5,433 nt of DNA from Clostridiales bacterium (GCA_019423265.1 JAHZBS010000166.1:1-5433); one strand, 5' to 3'. Shown: positions 1 to 5,433, numbered from the stretch's first letter. Translations and numbers: made by a program. The notes: generated by a model from the sequence alone, not told the origin.

Positions 1-914
1 CTGTCAAACTCCTTCGTCTTGACTTTAAAAATCGTATCATGGCCTTCTTTGTGGATATCATACCCCAAAATGTCGGCCATGGGATTTTGTGTGGAGAAGG
101 TCAACAGCGAACTGGCTCGCTGCGCGGCTCTTCGGGTATCCTCCCACCGGTCTGCGTCCATATTCACCACAGCGGTGCGGCAGTGTTCAAAAATCTTAAG
201 CTTCGCGGCAAAATAATCCTCAAAATCTGGGTGCTCCAGCGGGCTGATATGGTCCTCGGAGATATTGAGATAAATGCCCACATCGAAGGTAATGCCGTCA
301 ACCCGGTTATATTTCAGCGCTTGGCTCGATACCTCCATCTCCATATACTCAATCTGGCTATTGACCGCATTGCGAAAGTGCATATGCAGATCCATGGCTT
401 CCGGTGTGGTCAGATGGGACTCCTCCTGGATCACGCCATCATAGGTATCGATGGAGGAGATAATACCGCTCTTGTTTTTCCGGTGAGCCAATAGGTAGGC
501 GTCCAGGATGTATTTCACATAATACGCGGTGGTGGATTTTCCCTTTGTCCCCGTGATTCCAATCAAATTCAGCTCTTCCCAAGCCCGATTATAATAAAGA
601 TCCGCTATAATCGGCATCGCTTTCCGGATATCCCGAACCAAAAAAGAGGCGATGGCAGGATCCGTCTCCCCATAGGCCACCTCGCTCACATACGCCAAGA
701 TCCCCTGGCGGCACACATCACGAAAATACTCTTCCTTAAAGGCGGCTCCTTTACAGACGAAGAGCGTATTTTTCCCCAAGTCCTTGGAGTTGTAGGATAA
801 ATACTCCACTGGCTGGGCCGCGTCTGGGATGTGGGCCTCAACGAGAAGGTCTGCTTGCTGTAGTCGATCTCGATACTCCGAGAGGGTATGGGTTTGCCTA
901 TTCACTCTGTTCAT
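1..914 (-). CDS. murE: MurE-like Mur ligase (UDP-MurNAc-tripeptide synthetase type), 3' end outside window
   Basis: The minus strand is open from an ATG at 914 to the left edge (304 complete codons), so the C-terminal ligase domain is missing. MurE enzymes are cytoplasmic and use ATP to add the third residue (L-Lys or meso-DAP) to UDP-MurNAc-L-Ala-D-Glu. Visible in order: an N-terminal MurE-type substrate domain (YNSKDLGKNTLFVCKGAAF, about 41-59); the P-loop GITGTKGKSTT (119-129); the TTP motif (169-171) that contacts the UDP-MurNAc-dipeptide in MurE enzymes; MEVSSQAL (193-200); LNISEDHISPLEHPDFEDYF (216-235); and Lys238, the position expected for the carbamylated lysine. The KGAAFKEEY and EHPxFEDYF wording resembles, from memory, L-Lys-adding streptococcal MurE more than DAP-type MurE. 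The residues that read out Lys versus DAP lie beyond the edge, so specificity is inferred. The start is supported by GGAGG five bases upstream. It is the last visible gene of an operon with a racemase and an ATP-grasp ligase. It may be a second MurE paralogue rather than the housekeeping one. Confidence 0.92.
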   Translation of the reverse strand, partial: MNRVNRQTHTLSEYRDRLQQADLLVEAHIPDAAQPVEYLSYNSKDLGKNTLFVCKGAAFKEEYFRDVCRQGILAYVSEVAYGETDPAIASFLVRDIRKAMPIIADLYYNRAWEELNLIGITGTKGKSTTAYYVKYILDAYLLAHRKNKSGIISSIDTYDGVIQEESHLTTPEAMDLHMHFRNAVNSQIEYMEMEVSSQALKYNRVDGITFDVGIYLNISEDHISPLEHPDFEDYFAAKLKIFEHCRTAVVNMDADRWEDTRRAAQRASSLLTFSTQNPMADILGYDIHKEGHDTIFKVKTKEFD

Positions 915-919
915 ATATG

Positions 920-924
920 CCTCC
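920..924 (-). promoter_or_regulatory. Ribosome binding site of the MurE-like gene
   Basis: GGAGG on the minus strand lies 5 nt before the ATG at 914, inside the 14-nt gap after the racemase stop codon. It fixes the start of the MurE-like protein and shows independent ribosome loading within the operon. Confidence 0.85.
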
Positions 925-928
925 AAGT

Positions 929-1687
929 CTAAAGCTCTCTGTAGTGTCTGCCCGACATTTCAATGAACCGGCGGACCAATACATCCATGGCGTCTACAAT
1001 GTCACCGGGCAGAGAGTATTCGTCTTTCAAGATTGATAATTCTGTGCAGGCTAGAACCAGCACCTGACAGCCCTGCTCCCGCAAGGAATCCGCCACTTGC
1101 GAAAACATATCCAGACTTCCCGCTTTTCCCTTCTTGATTTCATTGTAAATAATATGCATAACCGCTGTCTGCATCGGCGGCGCCGGATAGACTGCCTGGA
1201 TTCCGTTGGCGGCACACTCCCTCCCATACACGTTTGCATGGACGGTGCCATCCGTTGCCATAATCCCCACCTTTTGGACATCCGGATACTCTGTTATAAT
1301 GTCCCTGATTGTCTCCCTCACCATATGAAGGATCGGAATGGGGCTCGCCTCCGCCAACGCATCATAAAAATAGTGGGTTGTATTGCACGGGATGGCGATA
1401 TACTCCGCTCCCATATCCGCAAGCTTTCGGCAATCCTCCCTCGCTTCCTTTAAAAATGCTTCCGCCTTTCCCGTCAATATGGCACTCGTCCTGTCCGGAA
1501 TCGTCGCATGGTTCAGAATGCAGATGTCGATGTGTTCCTGGTCACGGGCAGCATCGGTATGGGTGATAATCCGATTAAAAAAATAACATGTGGCCATAGG
1601 CCCCATTCCGCCCAGGATCCCTGCCTTTTTTGCCCTGCCGGGAGCGAGCTCGGACGCAGACTTCTTTACACTCTCTTTGTCGTTCAT
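929..1687 (-). CDS. racD: Aspartate/glutamate-family amino acid racemase (probable aspartate racemase)
   Basis: The 252-residue protein belongs to the PLP-independent Asp/Glu racemase family, in which two cysteines act as the acid/base pair that inverts the alpha carbon. Visible are the N-terminal GILGGMGPMAT (23-33), typical of aspartate racemases; the first catalytic cysteine in IPCNTTHYF (Cys101); and the second in LACTELS (Cys214). The roughly 113-residue spacing is normal for the family, so both active-site halves are intact. The 22 residues before GILGG are charged and longer than usual, since many homologues begin three to five residues before this motif. No other ATG, GTG or TTG lies between the start and GILGG, so the extension appears real. 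The ATG overlaps the stop of the upstream ligase gene (ATGA, 1684-1687) and has only a weak Shine-Dalgarno sequence, which suggests translational coupling. Beside a D-aspartate-ligase-like gene, the likely role is making D-Asp from L-Asp for peptidoglycan. Glutamate or another acidic substrate is not excluded by sequence. Confidence 0.92.
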   Translation of the reverse strand: MNDKESVKKSASELAPGRAKKAGILGGMGPMATCYFFNRIITHTDAARDQEHIDICILNHATIPDRTSAILTGKAEAFLKEAREDCRKLADMGAEYIAIPCNTTHYFYDALAEASPIPILHMVRETIRDIITEYPDVQKVGIMATDGTVHANVYGRECAANGIQAVYPAPPMQTAVMHIIYNEIKKGKAGSLDMFSQVADSLREQGCQVLVLACTELSILKDEYSLPGDIVDAMDVLVRRFIEMSGRHYREL

Positions 1688-2904
1688 TTTTCCGGTCCCA
1701 TATACTTTCGATATTTCACGTAATGGCTTACATAATTGCGCAGCACAAACCGAAGTCTGGCAAAGCCCAGATCCCCCTTATAGAATAATGGATTCACATA
1801 TCCATACTCTCTCAGGACTTCCTTCATCTCAATCTTGGCGAGGTCATTGTACACGTAGCGAAATGCCACCCGCCGGGGAATCACCAGCCACAGCTTCCGC
1901 TTGCCCGCCAGCACAAGATCCAACTTTTTGTTTTCGATGTAGTCCTGGACGATATAGGTAGCCAGGTTGTAGCCGGCACCCGTCACATAATAATTGCTCC
2001 GCCCCTGCCGCAGATTGATCTCAAAGACTTTGAATTTTTTGTCCCGCTGGTCATATTTGATATCAAAATTAGAGAATCCCGTGTACGAAATCGCCTCTAA
2101 AAAGCCCTTCATCTTCTCCATCAGTTCCCGATTCTGCTCCGTGATGATGACGGCGTGATTCCCCAGACCATGGGGGGTGTGCTCCTCCAGGAGAACATGG
2201 CCCAGACACATGAGCTTAACCTTTCCGTCCTTCCCGGAATAAGACGTGAGAACCCGCATATAGGAATCGTCCCCCGGTATAAAATCCTGAATGATCAGGG
2301 AATCCGTGTAGCCGGCCCCGTAGATCTGTCCGATTACCCGGTTCAACTCCTCCCGCGTATTCAGCTTATAGACCTTCTTCTGCGTCTCAAAGGGATGCTC
2401 CCAATAGGCCACGCTGTTGGAGGGCTTCAAAATATAGGGTGTACCAAATGGCAGCTCAAAATTCATCCCCATCTCCCCTTTGTACACAAACGTGTCGGGA
2501 TAATCCAGGCCATATTGATCGCACATTTTATAGAAATTTTCTTTTTTAATCAGTTCCTCCATGAGTGAATAGTCGATATACGGCGCGATAACATTTTTCG
2601 GAAACTGTCCTTTGTTCTGGCTGATCAGCGCCGCATAGCTGTCCCCGCACCCGATGGCGATCAGCGTTTTGTCCGCGAATCTCGCTGCCAGCTCCTTCAC
2701 CGTCTTTACAAACTCATCCGGCTGGTCGATCCTCTCATTGGCTGTGAAATCCACAATGCGGCTGTTATAGCTGGGTCCGGTGGGATACTTTCCAATCACC
2801 ATGGACTTTACACCGTAAGCCTCGTGGAATGCCCTTGCCATACTATATGTGTTGATATCGCTTGCAAATAAAACGGGAATAAACTCCCTCTCCGTAATCT
2901 TCAT
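1684..2904 (-). CDS. aslA: ATP-grasp carboxylate-amine ligase, D-aspartate ligase (Asl) type
   Basis: The 406-residue soluble protein has an ATP-grasp fold. It is recognised as similar to the D-aspartate ligases of Enterococcus faecium (Aslfm) and Lactococcus (AslA), which activate the beta-carboxylate of D-Asp with ATP and join it to the epsilon-amine of L-Lys in the UDP-MurNAc-pentapeptide. Supporting features are length near the roughly 400 residues of those enzymes; an N-terminal pre-ATP domain opening EFIPVLFASDINTYSMAR (7-24), a wording I recall as characteristic of Aslfm; CGDSYAALISQ (86-96); APYIDYSL (107-114); the ATP-binding lysine segment ILKPSNS (158-164); IIQDFIPGDDSYMRVL (204-219); GFSNFDIKYD (276-285); and FEINLRQGRSNYY (294-306), whose Glu295 and Asn297 are the expected Mg2+ ligands. 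There is no signal peptide or membrane segment. It is the first gene of the operon, with GGGAGG five bases before the ATG, and overlaps the racemase by 4 bp. The alternative is another carboxylate-amine ligase of the same superfamily acting on a different amino acid. The family call is firm; the substrate is inferred from similarity and neighbours. Confidence 0.9.
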   Translation of the reverse strand: MKITEREFIPVLFASDINTYSMARAFHEAYGVKSMVIGKYPTGPSYNSRIVDFTANERIDQPDEFVKTVKELAARFADKTLIAIGCGDSYAALISQNKGQFPKNVIAPYIDYSLMEELIKKENFYKMCDQYGLDYPDTFVYKGEMGMNFELPFGTPYILKPSNSVAYWEHPFETQKKVYKLNTREELNRVIGQIYGAGYTDSLIIQDFIPGDDSYMRVLTSYSGKDGKVKLMCLGHVLLEEHTPHGLGNHAVIITEQNRELMEKMKGFLEAISYTGFSNFDIKYDQRDKKFKVFEINLRQGRSNYYVTGAGYNLATYIVQDYIENKKLDLVLAGKRKLWLVIPRRVAFRYVYNDLAKIEMKEVLREYGYVNPLFYKGDLGFARLRFVLRNYVSHYVKYRKYMGPEK

Positions 2905-2909
2905 GTCTG

Positions 2910-2915
2910 CCTCCC
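2910..2915 (-). promoter_or_regulatory. Ribosome binding site of the ATP-grasp ligase gene
   Basis: GGGAGG on the minus strand lies 5 nt before the ATG at 2904 and supports this start as the first codon of the operon. Confidence 0.85.
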
Positions 2916-2931
2916 ATTGACTGCTTACCCT

Positions 2932-2966
2932 TGGCTTTACGCCAGCTCTTTGAATGCTTTCGAGCC
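2932..2966 (-). other. Possible structured 5' leader of the ligase-racemase-MurE operon
   Basis: Within the predicted leader of about 70 nt, two adjacent small stems can be drawn on the minus strand. GGCTC (2966-2962) can pair with GAGCT (2948-2944), with one G-U pair. TGGC (2944-2941) can pair with GCCA (2935-2932) around a GTAAA loop. The stems share base 2944, so they compete at that point. The ribosome binding site is not sequestered. This is weak evidence of regulation. Confidence 0.25.
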
Positions 2967-2980
2967 GCGTATCTTACTGT

Positions 2981-3009
2981 AGGATACCATTCCCACCCTA
3001 GTTCGTCAA
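2981..3009 (-). promoter_or_regulatory. Sigma-A promoter of the peptidoglycan operon (leftward)
   Basis: On the minus strand TTGACG (3009-3004) is separated by exactly 17 bp from TATCCT (2986-2981). TG one base before the -10 gives an extended -10 (TGGTATCCT). A T-rich run lies upstream of the -35 on this strand. Transcription would begin near 2974, leaving a leader of about 70 nt before the ligase ATG. No second promoter is obvious inside the operon. Confidence 0.72.
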
Positions 3010-3049
3010 GCCTCCTATCTGAAAAAAAATGAAAAAACCGGAGTTTCTA

Positions 3050-3078
3050 TTGAATTTTGTGGATAGGTGTGATAGAAT
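3050..3078 (+). promoter_or_regulatory. Sigma-A promoter of the sugar isomerase gene (rightward)
   Basis: TTGAAT (3050-3055) and TAGAAT (3073-3078) have 17 bp between them, each one or two bases from consensus. An A-rich tract (about 3022-3037) lies upstream and could act as an UP-like element. Transcription would start near 3085, about 45 nt before the ATG and just upstream of the operator at 3095-3108. Confidence 0.75.
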
Positions 3079-3094
3079 TTAACAATAGATTATG

Positions 3095-3108
3095 TGTAAA
3101 CGATTACT
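3095..3108 (+). promoter_or_regulatory. LacI/CcpA-type operator (cre-like site)
   Basis: TGTAAACGATTACT matches the catabolite-responsive element consensus TGWAANCGNTNWCA at every defined position except the last base. Its core GTAAAC|GATTAC is an imperfect palindrome (10 of 12 positions) with the central CG step typical of LacI/GalR-family operators. It lies immediately downstream of the predicted start site and before the ribosome binding site, a position where bound CcpA or a local LacI-type repressor blocks transcription. Which regulator binds cannot be told from sequence, and no regulator gene is in the window. Confidence 0.65.
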
Positions 3109-3115
3109 TTGTAGT

Positions 3116-3122
3116 AGGAGGG
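3116..3122 (+). promoter_or_regulatory. Strong ribosome binding site of the isomerase gene
   Basis: AGGAGGG lies 7 nt before the ATG at 3130, a near-perfect anti-16S match that fixes the start codon. Confidence 0.9.
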
Positions 3123-3129
3123 TTTTGCG

Positions 3130-4095
3130 ATGAAATTAGGAGTATTGACCGTTCCGCTGTATGGCATGAACTTGAAGGACACGATGGAATATTTGAGCGG
3201 TCTGGGCGTCCAGTCCCTGGAGCTGGGCTGTGGCGGATCGCCTGGAAAAACTCACCTGGACCCGGATGTCTATCTGAATGACGATGCAAAGATCGAAGAG
3301 CTGAAGGGTTGGCTGAAAGAATACCATATGGATATCAGCGCCCTGAGCGCCCACGCCAATCCTGTCCATCCGCAGAAGGAGGTAGCCGAGGCGGCAAAAC
3401 AGGATTTCAAGAATGCGGTTCTGTTGGCGGAAAAGCTGGGGGTCGAAACGATTGTAACCTTTTCCGGCTGCCCTGGAGACTGCGATGATTCCAAATATCC
3501 CAACTGGGTTACCTGCCCCTGGCCCGAAGACTTTCTGACAGTTCTTGACTACCAGTGGAATGAAAAGCTCATCCCCTACTGGAAAGAGGCGGTGGCCTTC
3601 ATGCGCGCCCACGGCGTCAAAAAAGTCGCCCTGGAGATGCATCCCGGATTCTGCGTATATAACCCGGAGACGCTGCTGAAACTGCGCGAGGCTGTGGGCC
3701 CGGAAATCGGCGCTAATTTTGACCCCAGCCATCTGATCTGGCAGGGGATTGACCCTGTGGCCGGTATTCGGATGTTAAAGGGCGCGATCTATCATTTCCA
3801 TGCCAAAGATACCCGCGTCGATTCCTACAATACAGCCCGCATCGGCGTCCTGGACACCAAACATTACAGCGATATTGAAAACCGCGCTTGGGTTTTCCGC
3901 ACGGTGGGATACGGCACCGGAGAACAGAAGTGGAAGGAAATGGTCACCGCTTTGAAAACCGTGGGATACGATGGCGTCATGAGCATCGAACATGAAGACA
4001 GCATGATGTCCGTCAAGGAGGGTCTGGAGAAGGCCATCGCTCTGCTCAAAAACGTGCTTGTCTACGAGCAGCCCGGCGAAATGTGGTGGGCATAA
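3130..4095 (+). CDS. Sugar phosphate isomerase/epimerase-family TIM-barrel protein
   Basis: The 321-residue cytoplasmic protein belongs to the xylose-isomerase-like TIM-barrel superfamily (AP_endonuc_2, COG1082/IolE-like), whose members isomerise, epimerise or dehydrate sugars and keto-sugars with a divalent metal. The strand order is visible: KLGVLTVPL (2-10), VQSLELGCGG (27-36), DISALSAHANP (68-78), ETIVTFSGCPGD (106-117), KVALEMHPGF (165-174), IGANFDPSHLIWQG (193-206), IYHFHAKDT (220-228), GVMSIEHED (282-290). The expected metal ligands are Glu169, Asp198 or His201, His224 and Glu287, all present. The segment between strands 4 and 5 (SGCPGD, PNWVTCPWPEDF, YQWNEKLIPYW) is a hallmark I associate with one conserved subfamily of unassigned function that often occurs with Gfo/Idh/MocA sugar oxidoreductases; no such partner is in view. 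The gene has its own promoter, operator and terminator, so it appears to be transcribed alone, divergently from the peptidoglycan operon. The true substrate cannot be named from sequence. Confidence 0.9.
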   Translation: MKLGVLTVPLYGMNLKDTMEYLSGLGVQSLELGCGGSPGKTHLDPDVYLNDDAKIEELKGWLKEYHMDISALSAHANPVHPQKEVAEAAKQDFKNAVLLAEKLGVETIVTFSGCPGDCDDSKYPNWVTCPWPEDFLTVLDYQWNEKLIPYWKEAVAFMRAHGVKKVALEMHPGFCVYNPETLLKLREAVGPEIGANFDPSHLIWQGIDPVAGIRMLKGAIYHFHAKDTRVDSYNTARIGVLDTKHYSDIENRAWVFRTVGYGTGEQKWKEMVTALKTVGYDGVMSIEHEDSMMSVKEGLEKAIALLKNVLVYEQPGEMWWA

Positions 4096-4128
4096 CGGCT
4101 TGTCCCAAGAGCCGGAGATTATGAACAA

Positions 4129-4181
4129 GGGGACTGTTGCACGAAGCTGAATCCCATCAGCTGTGTACAGTCCCCCTTTTT
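4129..4181 (+). terminator. Rho-independent terminator after the isomerase gene
   Basis: GGGGACTGT (4129-4137) pairs perfectly with ACAGTCCCC (4167-4175) and is followed by one C and then TTTTT (4177-4181). A second stem is nested inside: AGCTGA (4145-4150) with TCAGCT (4157-4162) around ATCCCA. CAC (4140-4142) can add pairs with GTG (4163-4165). A smaller hairpin, CGGCT (4096-4100) with AGCCG (4110-4114), directly follows the stop codon but has no T-run. On the opposite strand the stem is followed only by TTGTT, so termination of leftward transcripts would be weaker. Confidence 0.85.
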
Positions 4182-4587
4182 ATACGCCTCCCCCAATCGG
4201 TGCCGTTTCCGTTCCCCACCCTCCATGTGAGATTTGGCAGAATCCTAATATTACAAACAGCAATTAACTTGATAATCCATTGCGTATTCGTCGATTTTTA
4301 TAAAATTATGTCTTCCAGAATCAGGTTGCCATTTATGGGCTGTGAAGTGTTTTTTCCGCGTGCTACGCTGTATCTATTCTCTCTAAGCATTACATATAGA
4401 TGGCAGAAAAGTAATACCCATTGCCCAATCCAACCTGTTTCCGATGGCCCCGCAGCAAATTTTGAGCCCGATAGCAGTTGTTTTTGTCGAATTGCTTCCA
4501 ATCTTTCAATCAGTATCTGACATGTAAAGATTTTATAGAATCTTGCCAAACGATACATGCAGCCACTTCACATCCGGACGCCCTTGT
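4182..4587. other. Gene-poor A+T-richer intergenic stretch
   Basis: These roughly 400 bases separate two converging genes and hold no gene I can support. A minus-strand frame of 86 codons (4558-4298) and a plus-strand frame of 127 codons (4137-4520) are open. Neither has a ribosome binding site or a recognisable domain, and the plus frame starts inside the terminator hairpin. A small A+T-rich palindrome, AAGATT (4527-4532) with AATCTT (4539-4544), lies 3' of the MATE gene without a convincing T-run. No tRNA, repeat array or insertion-sequence end was seen. It may be a decayed gene remnant. Confidence 0.5.
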
Positions 4588-5433
4588 CTACGCGGAGGGG
4601 CTCCGGTCATCTCGCCGTACCTTTCGCATCACCCCGTAGTAGGATACCACCAGAAAAAGCCCTCCCCCAGTCCAGGCTGACGCTTCCGCGATTCCGATCA
4701 TAGAAAAGCCCAGCGCCGCCGGCAATACAAAGGGCAGCGATACCCTTAGCAGCAGTTCCACGCCGCTGGCCGCCATGGGCAGAAGGGTATTGCCCATCCC
4801 TTGCAGCGCGGACCGGTAGGTTGTAATTAACCCAAGAAACGGCAGCGCCAATGTGATAATTCGGACATAGCCTGCTCCGATGGCGATCACCTCCGTCTCG
4901 CCAGGCGGAAGAAGAAGTGATAAAATGCCGTCCGCGCTGAGAAAAACGATGATCATCAGCATCGCGCAGATTCCCATGGTAAGCCAAAAGCAATGGCGCA
5001 GCCCCAGGCGAACCCTGTCCAAACGCCGGGCCCCCATATTCTGCCCAGTATAGGAGGTCATAGCCACGCCCAGGCAGATGGGCGGCTGGGCGATGATATT
5101 TAAAATTTTATTGCCGGTGGTGTAGGCCGCAATATACAGGGAGCCATATAGATTCACAACATACTGTAAAATCATCGCTCCAATATTGATAATAATATTT
5201 TGCAGCGCCATGGGAATGCCAAGTCTCAGCAGAGCCCATATGCGGCCGCCCTCAACCTTCCAATCGCCGCGGCTGAACCGCAGAAATGGAATTTTATAGA
5301 TAGCGGCAAGGCAGCAAAACAGAGAAAATCCCTGCGCAATCAGCGTCGCCGCTGCCGCGCCAGACACGCCCATTCGAAAGACGATGACAAACAAAATATC
5401 CAACACAACATTGATCACCGAAGCCGCAATCAT
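4588..5433 (-). CDS. MATE-family efflux transporter, C-terminal part (5' end outside window)
   Basis: The minus-strand frame is open from the right edge to a TAG at 4588-4590, giving 281 residues. MATE proteins are inner-membrane antiporters of about 450 residues with twelve helices in two bundles. They expel cationic drugs or metabolites using Na+ or H+. The segment opens at the end of the first bundle: INVVLDILFVIVFRMGVSG then AAAATLIAQ (7-34) corresponds to the usual N-xx-LD-xx and G-V-x-GAA-x-AT motifs of helices 5-6. The second bundle follows, with RLGIPMALQN (70-79), AAYTTGNKI (102-110), GQNMGA (130-135), then hydrophobic helices at about 147-175, 183-206, 219-240 and 245-268. YRSALQGMGNT (206-216) is also typical. 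It ends in a short charged tail (RKVRRDDRSPSA). The ATG at the window edge is internal; about 160-170 residues should precede it outside. Substrate cannot be inferred. It converges on the isomerase gene with no shared transcription, and its own terminator is not evident. Confidence 0.93.
   Translation of the reverse strand: MIAASVINVVLDILFVIVFRMGVSGAAAATLIAQGFSLFCCLAAIYKIPFLRFSRGDWKVEGGRIWALLRLGIPMALQNIIINIGAMILQYVVNLYGSLYIAAYTTGNKILNIIAQPPICLGVAMTSYTGQNMGARRLDRVRLGLRHCFWLTMGICAMLMIIVFLSADGILSLLLPPGETEVIAIGAGYVRIITLALPFLGLITTYRSALQGMGNTLLPMAASGVELLLRVSLPFVLPAALGFSMIGIAEASAWTGGGLFLVVSYYGVMRKVRRDDRSPSA

Noticed and set aside
39..494. Plus-strand open frame of 151 codons
   Set aside because: It lies antisense to the MurE-like gene, whose conserved motifs (P-loop, TTP, MEVSSQ) are clear on the minus strand. 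The plus product has no domain or ribosome binding site.
2155..2568. Plus-strand open frame of 137 codons
   Set aside because: It is a shadow of the ATP-grasp ligase, covering its ATP-binding motifs in antisense. No recognisable product.
2905..2974. c-di-GMP-I riboswitch
   Set aside because: Only a short core-like string is present. The P2 GNRA hairpin, its receptor and the closing helix are not seen.
3136..3732. Minus-strand open frame of 198 codons
   Set aside because: It is antisense to the isomerase gene, which has a strong ribosome binding site, promoter and complete TIM-barrel motifs. The frame is a by-product of codon bias.
4269..4306. Possible plus-strand promoter TTGATA ... TATAAA
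   Set aside because: The spacing is 24 bp, too long for sigma-A, and no gene follows in that direction.
4137..4520. Plus-strand open frame of 127 codons after the isomerase
   Set aside because: The start lies inside the terminator hairpin, there is no ribosome binding site, and the protein has no recognisable domain.
4527..4544. AAGATT/AATCTT palindrome as terminator of the MATE gene
   Set aside because: It has only six A+T-rich pairs and no T-run on the minus strand, so it is too weak to call.
4298..4558. Minus-strand open frame of 86 codons
   Set aside because: There is no Shine-Dalgarno before the ATG and no recognisable domain. A remnant is possible but cannot be supported.

Overview
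This window looks like a chromosomal segment from a Gram-positive, low-to-mid G+C anaerobe of the Bacillota, most likely a gut Clostridia (Lachnospiraceae-like) or Erysipelotrichia member. The evidence is strong AGGAGG-type ribosome binding sites, sigma-A (TTGaca/TAtaaT) promoters, a rho-independent terminator and the protein families present. The genus cannot be fixed from the sequence alone.

Left part (1-3009), minus strand: a compact three-gene operon is read leftward from a well-formed promoter at 2981-3009. The order is an ATP-grasp ligase of the D-aspartate ligase (Asl) type, an aspartate/glutamate-family racemase that overlaps it by 4 bp, and, 14 nt later, a MurE-like Mur ligase cut by the left window edge. 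Together they suggest one peptidoglycan-precursor module. The racemase would supply D-Asp, the MurE-like enzyme would add the third stem residue (probably L-Lys), and the ATP-grasp enzyme would attach D-Asp to that residue's side-chain amine as the interpeptide bridge. Each family is recognised from visible motifs; the pathway is inferred from families plus synteny.

Middle (2905-3129): a divergent intergenic region holds back-to-back sigma-A promoters with an A-rich tract between them. The rightward promoter is followed by a near-perfect LacI/CcpA-type operator (TGTAAACGATTACT).

Centre (3130-4095), plus strand: a single-gene unit encodes a metal-dependent TIM-barrel protein of the sugar phosphate isomerase/epimerase superfamily (AP_endonuc_2/IolE-like). 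It ends at a strong hairpin terminator (4129-4181). The operator suggests catabolite or sugar-responsive control. Its substrate is unknown.

Right part: 4182-4587 is an A+T-richer stretch without a convincing gene. From 4588 to the right edge, on the minus strand, lies the C-terminal part (281 residues) of a MATE-family multidrug/cation antiporter whose N-terminal part is outside the window. It converges on the isomerase gene.
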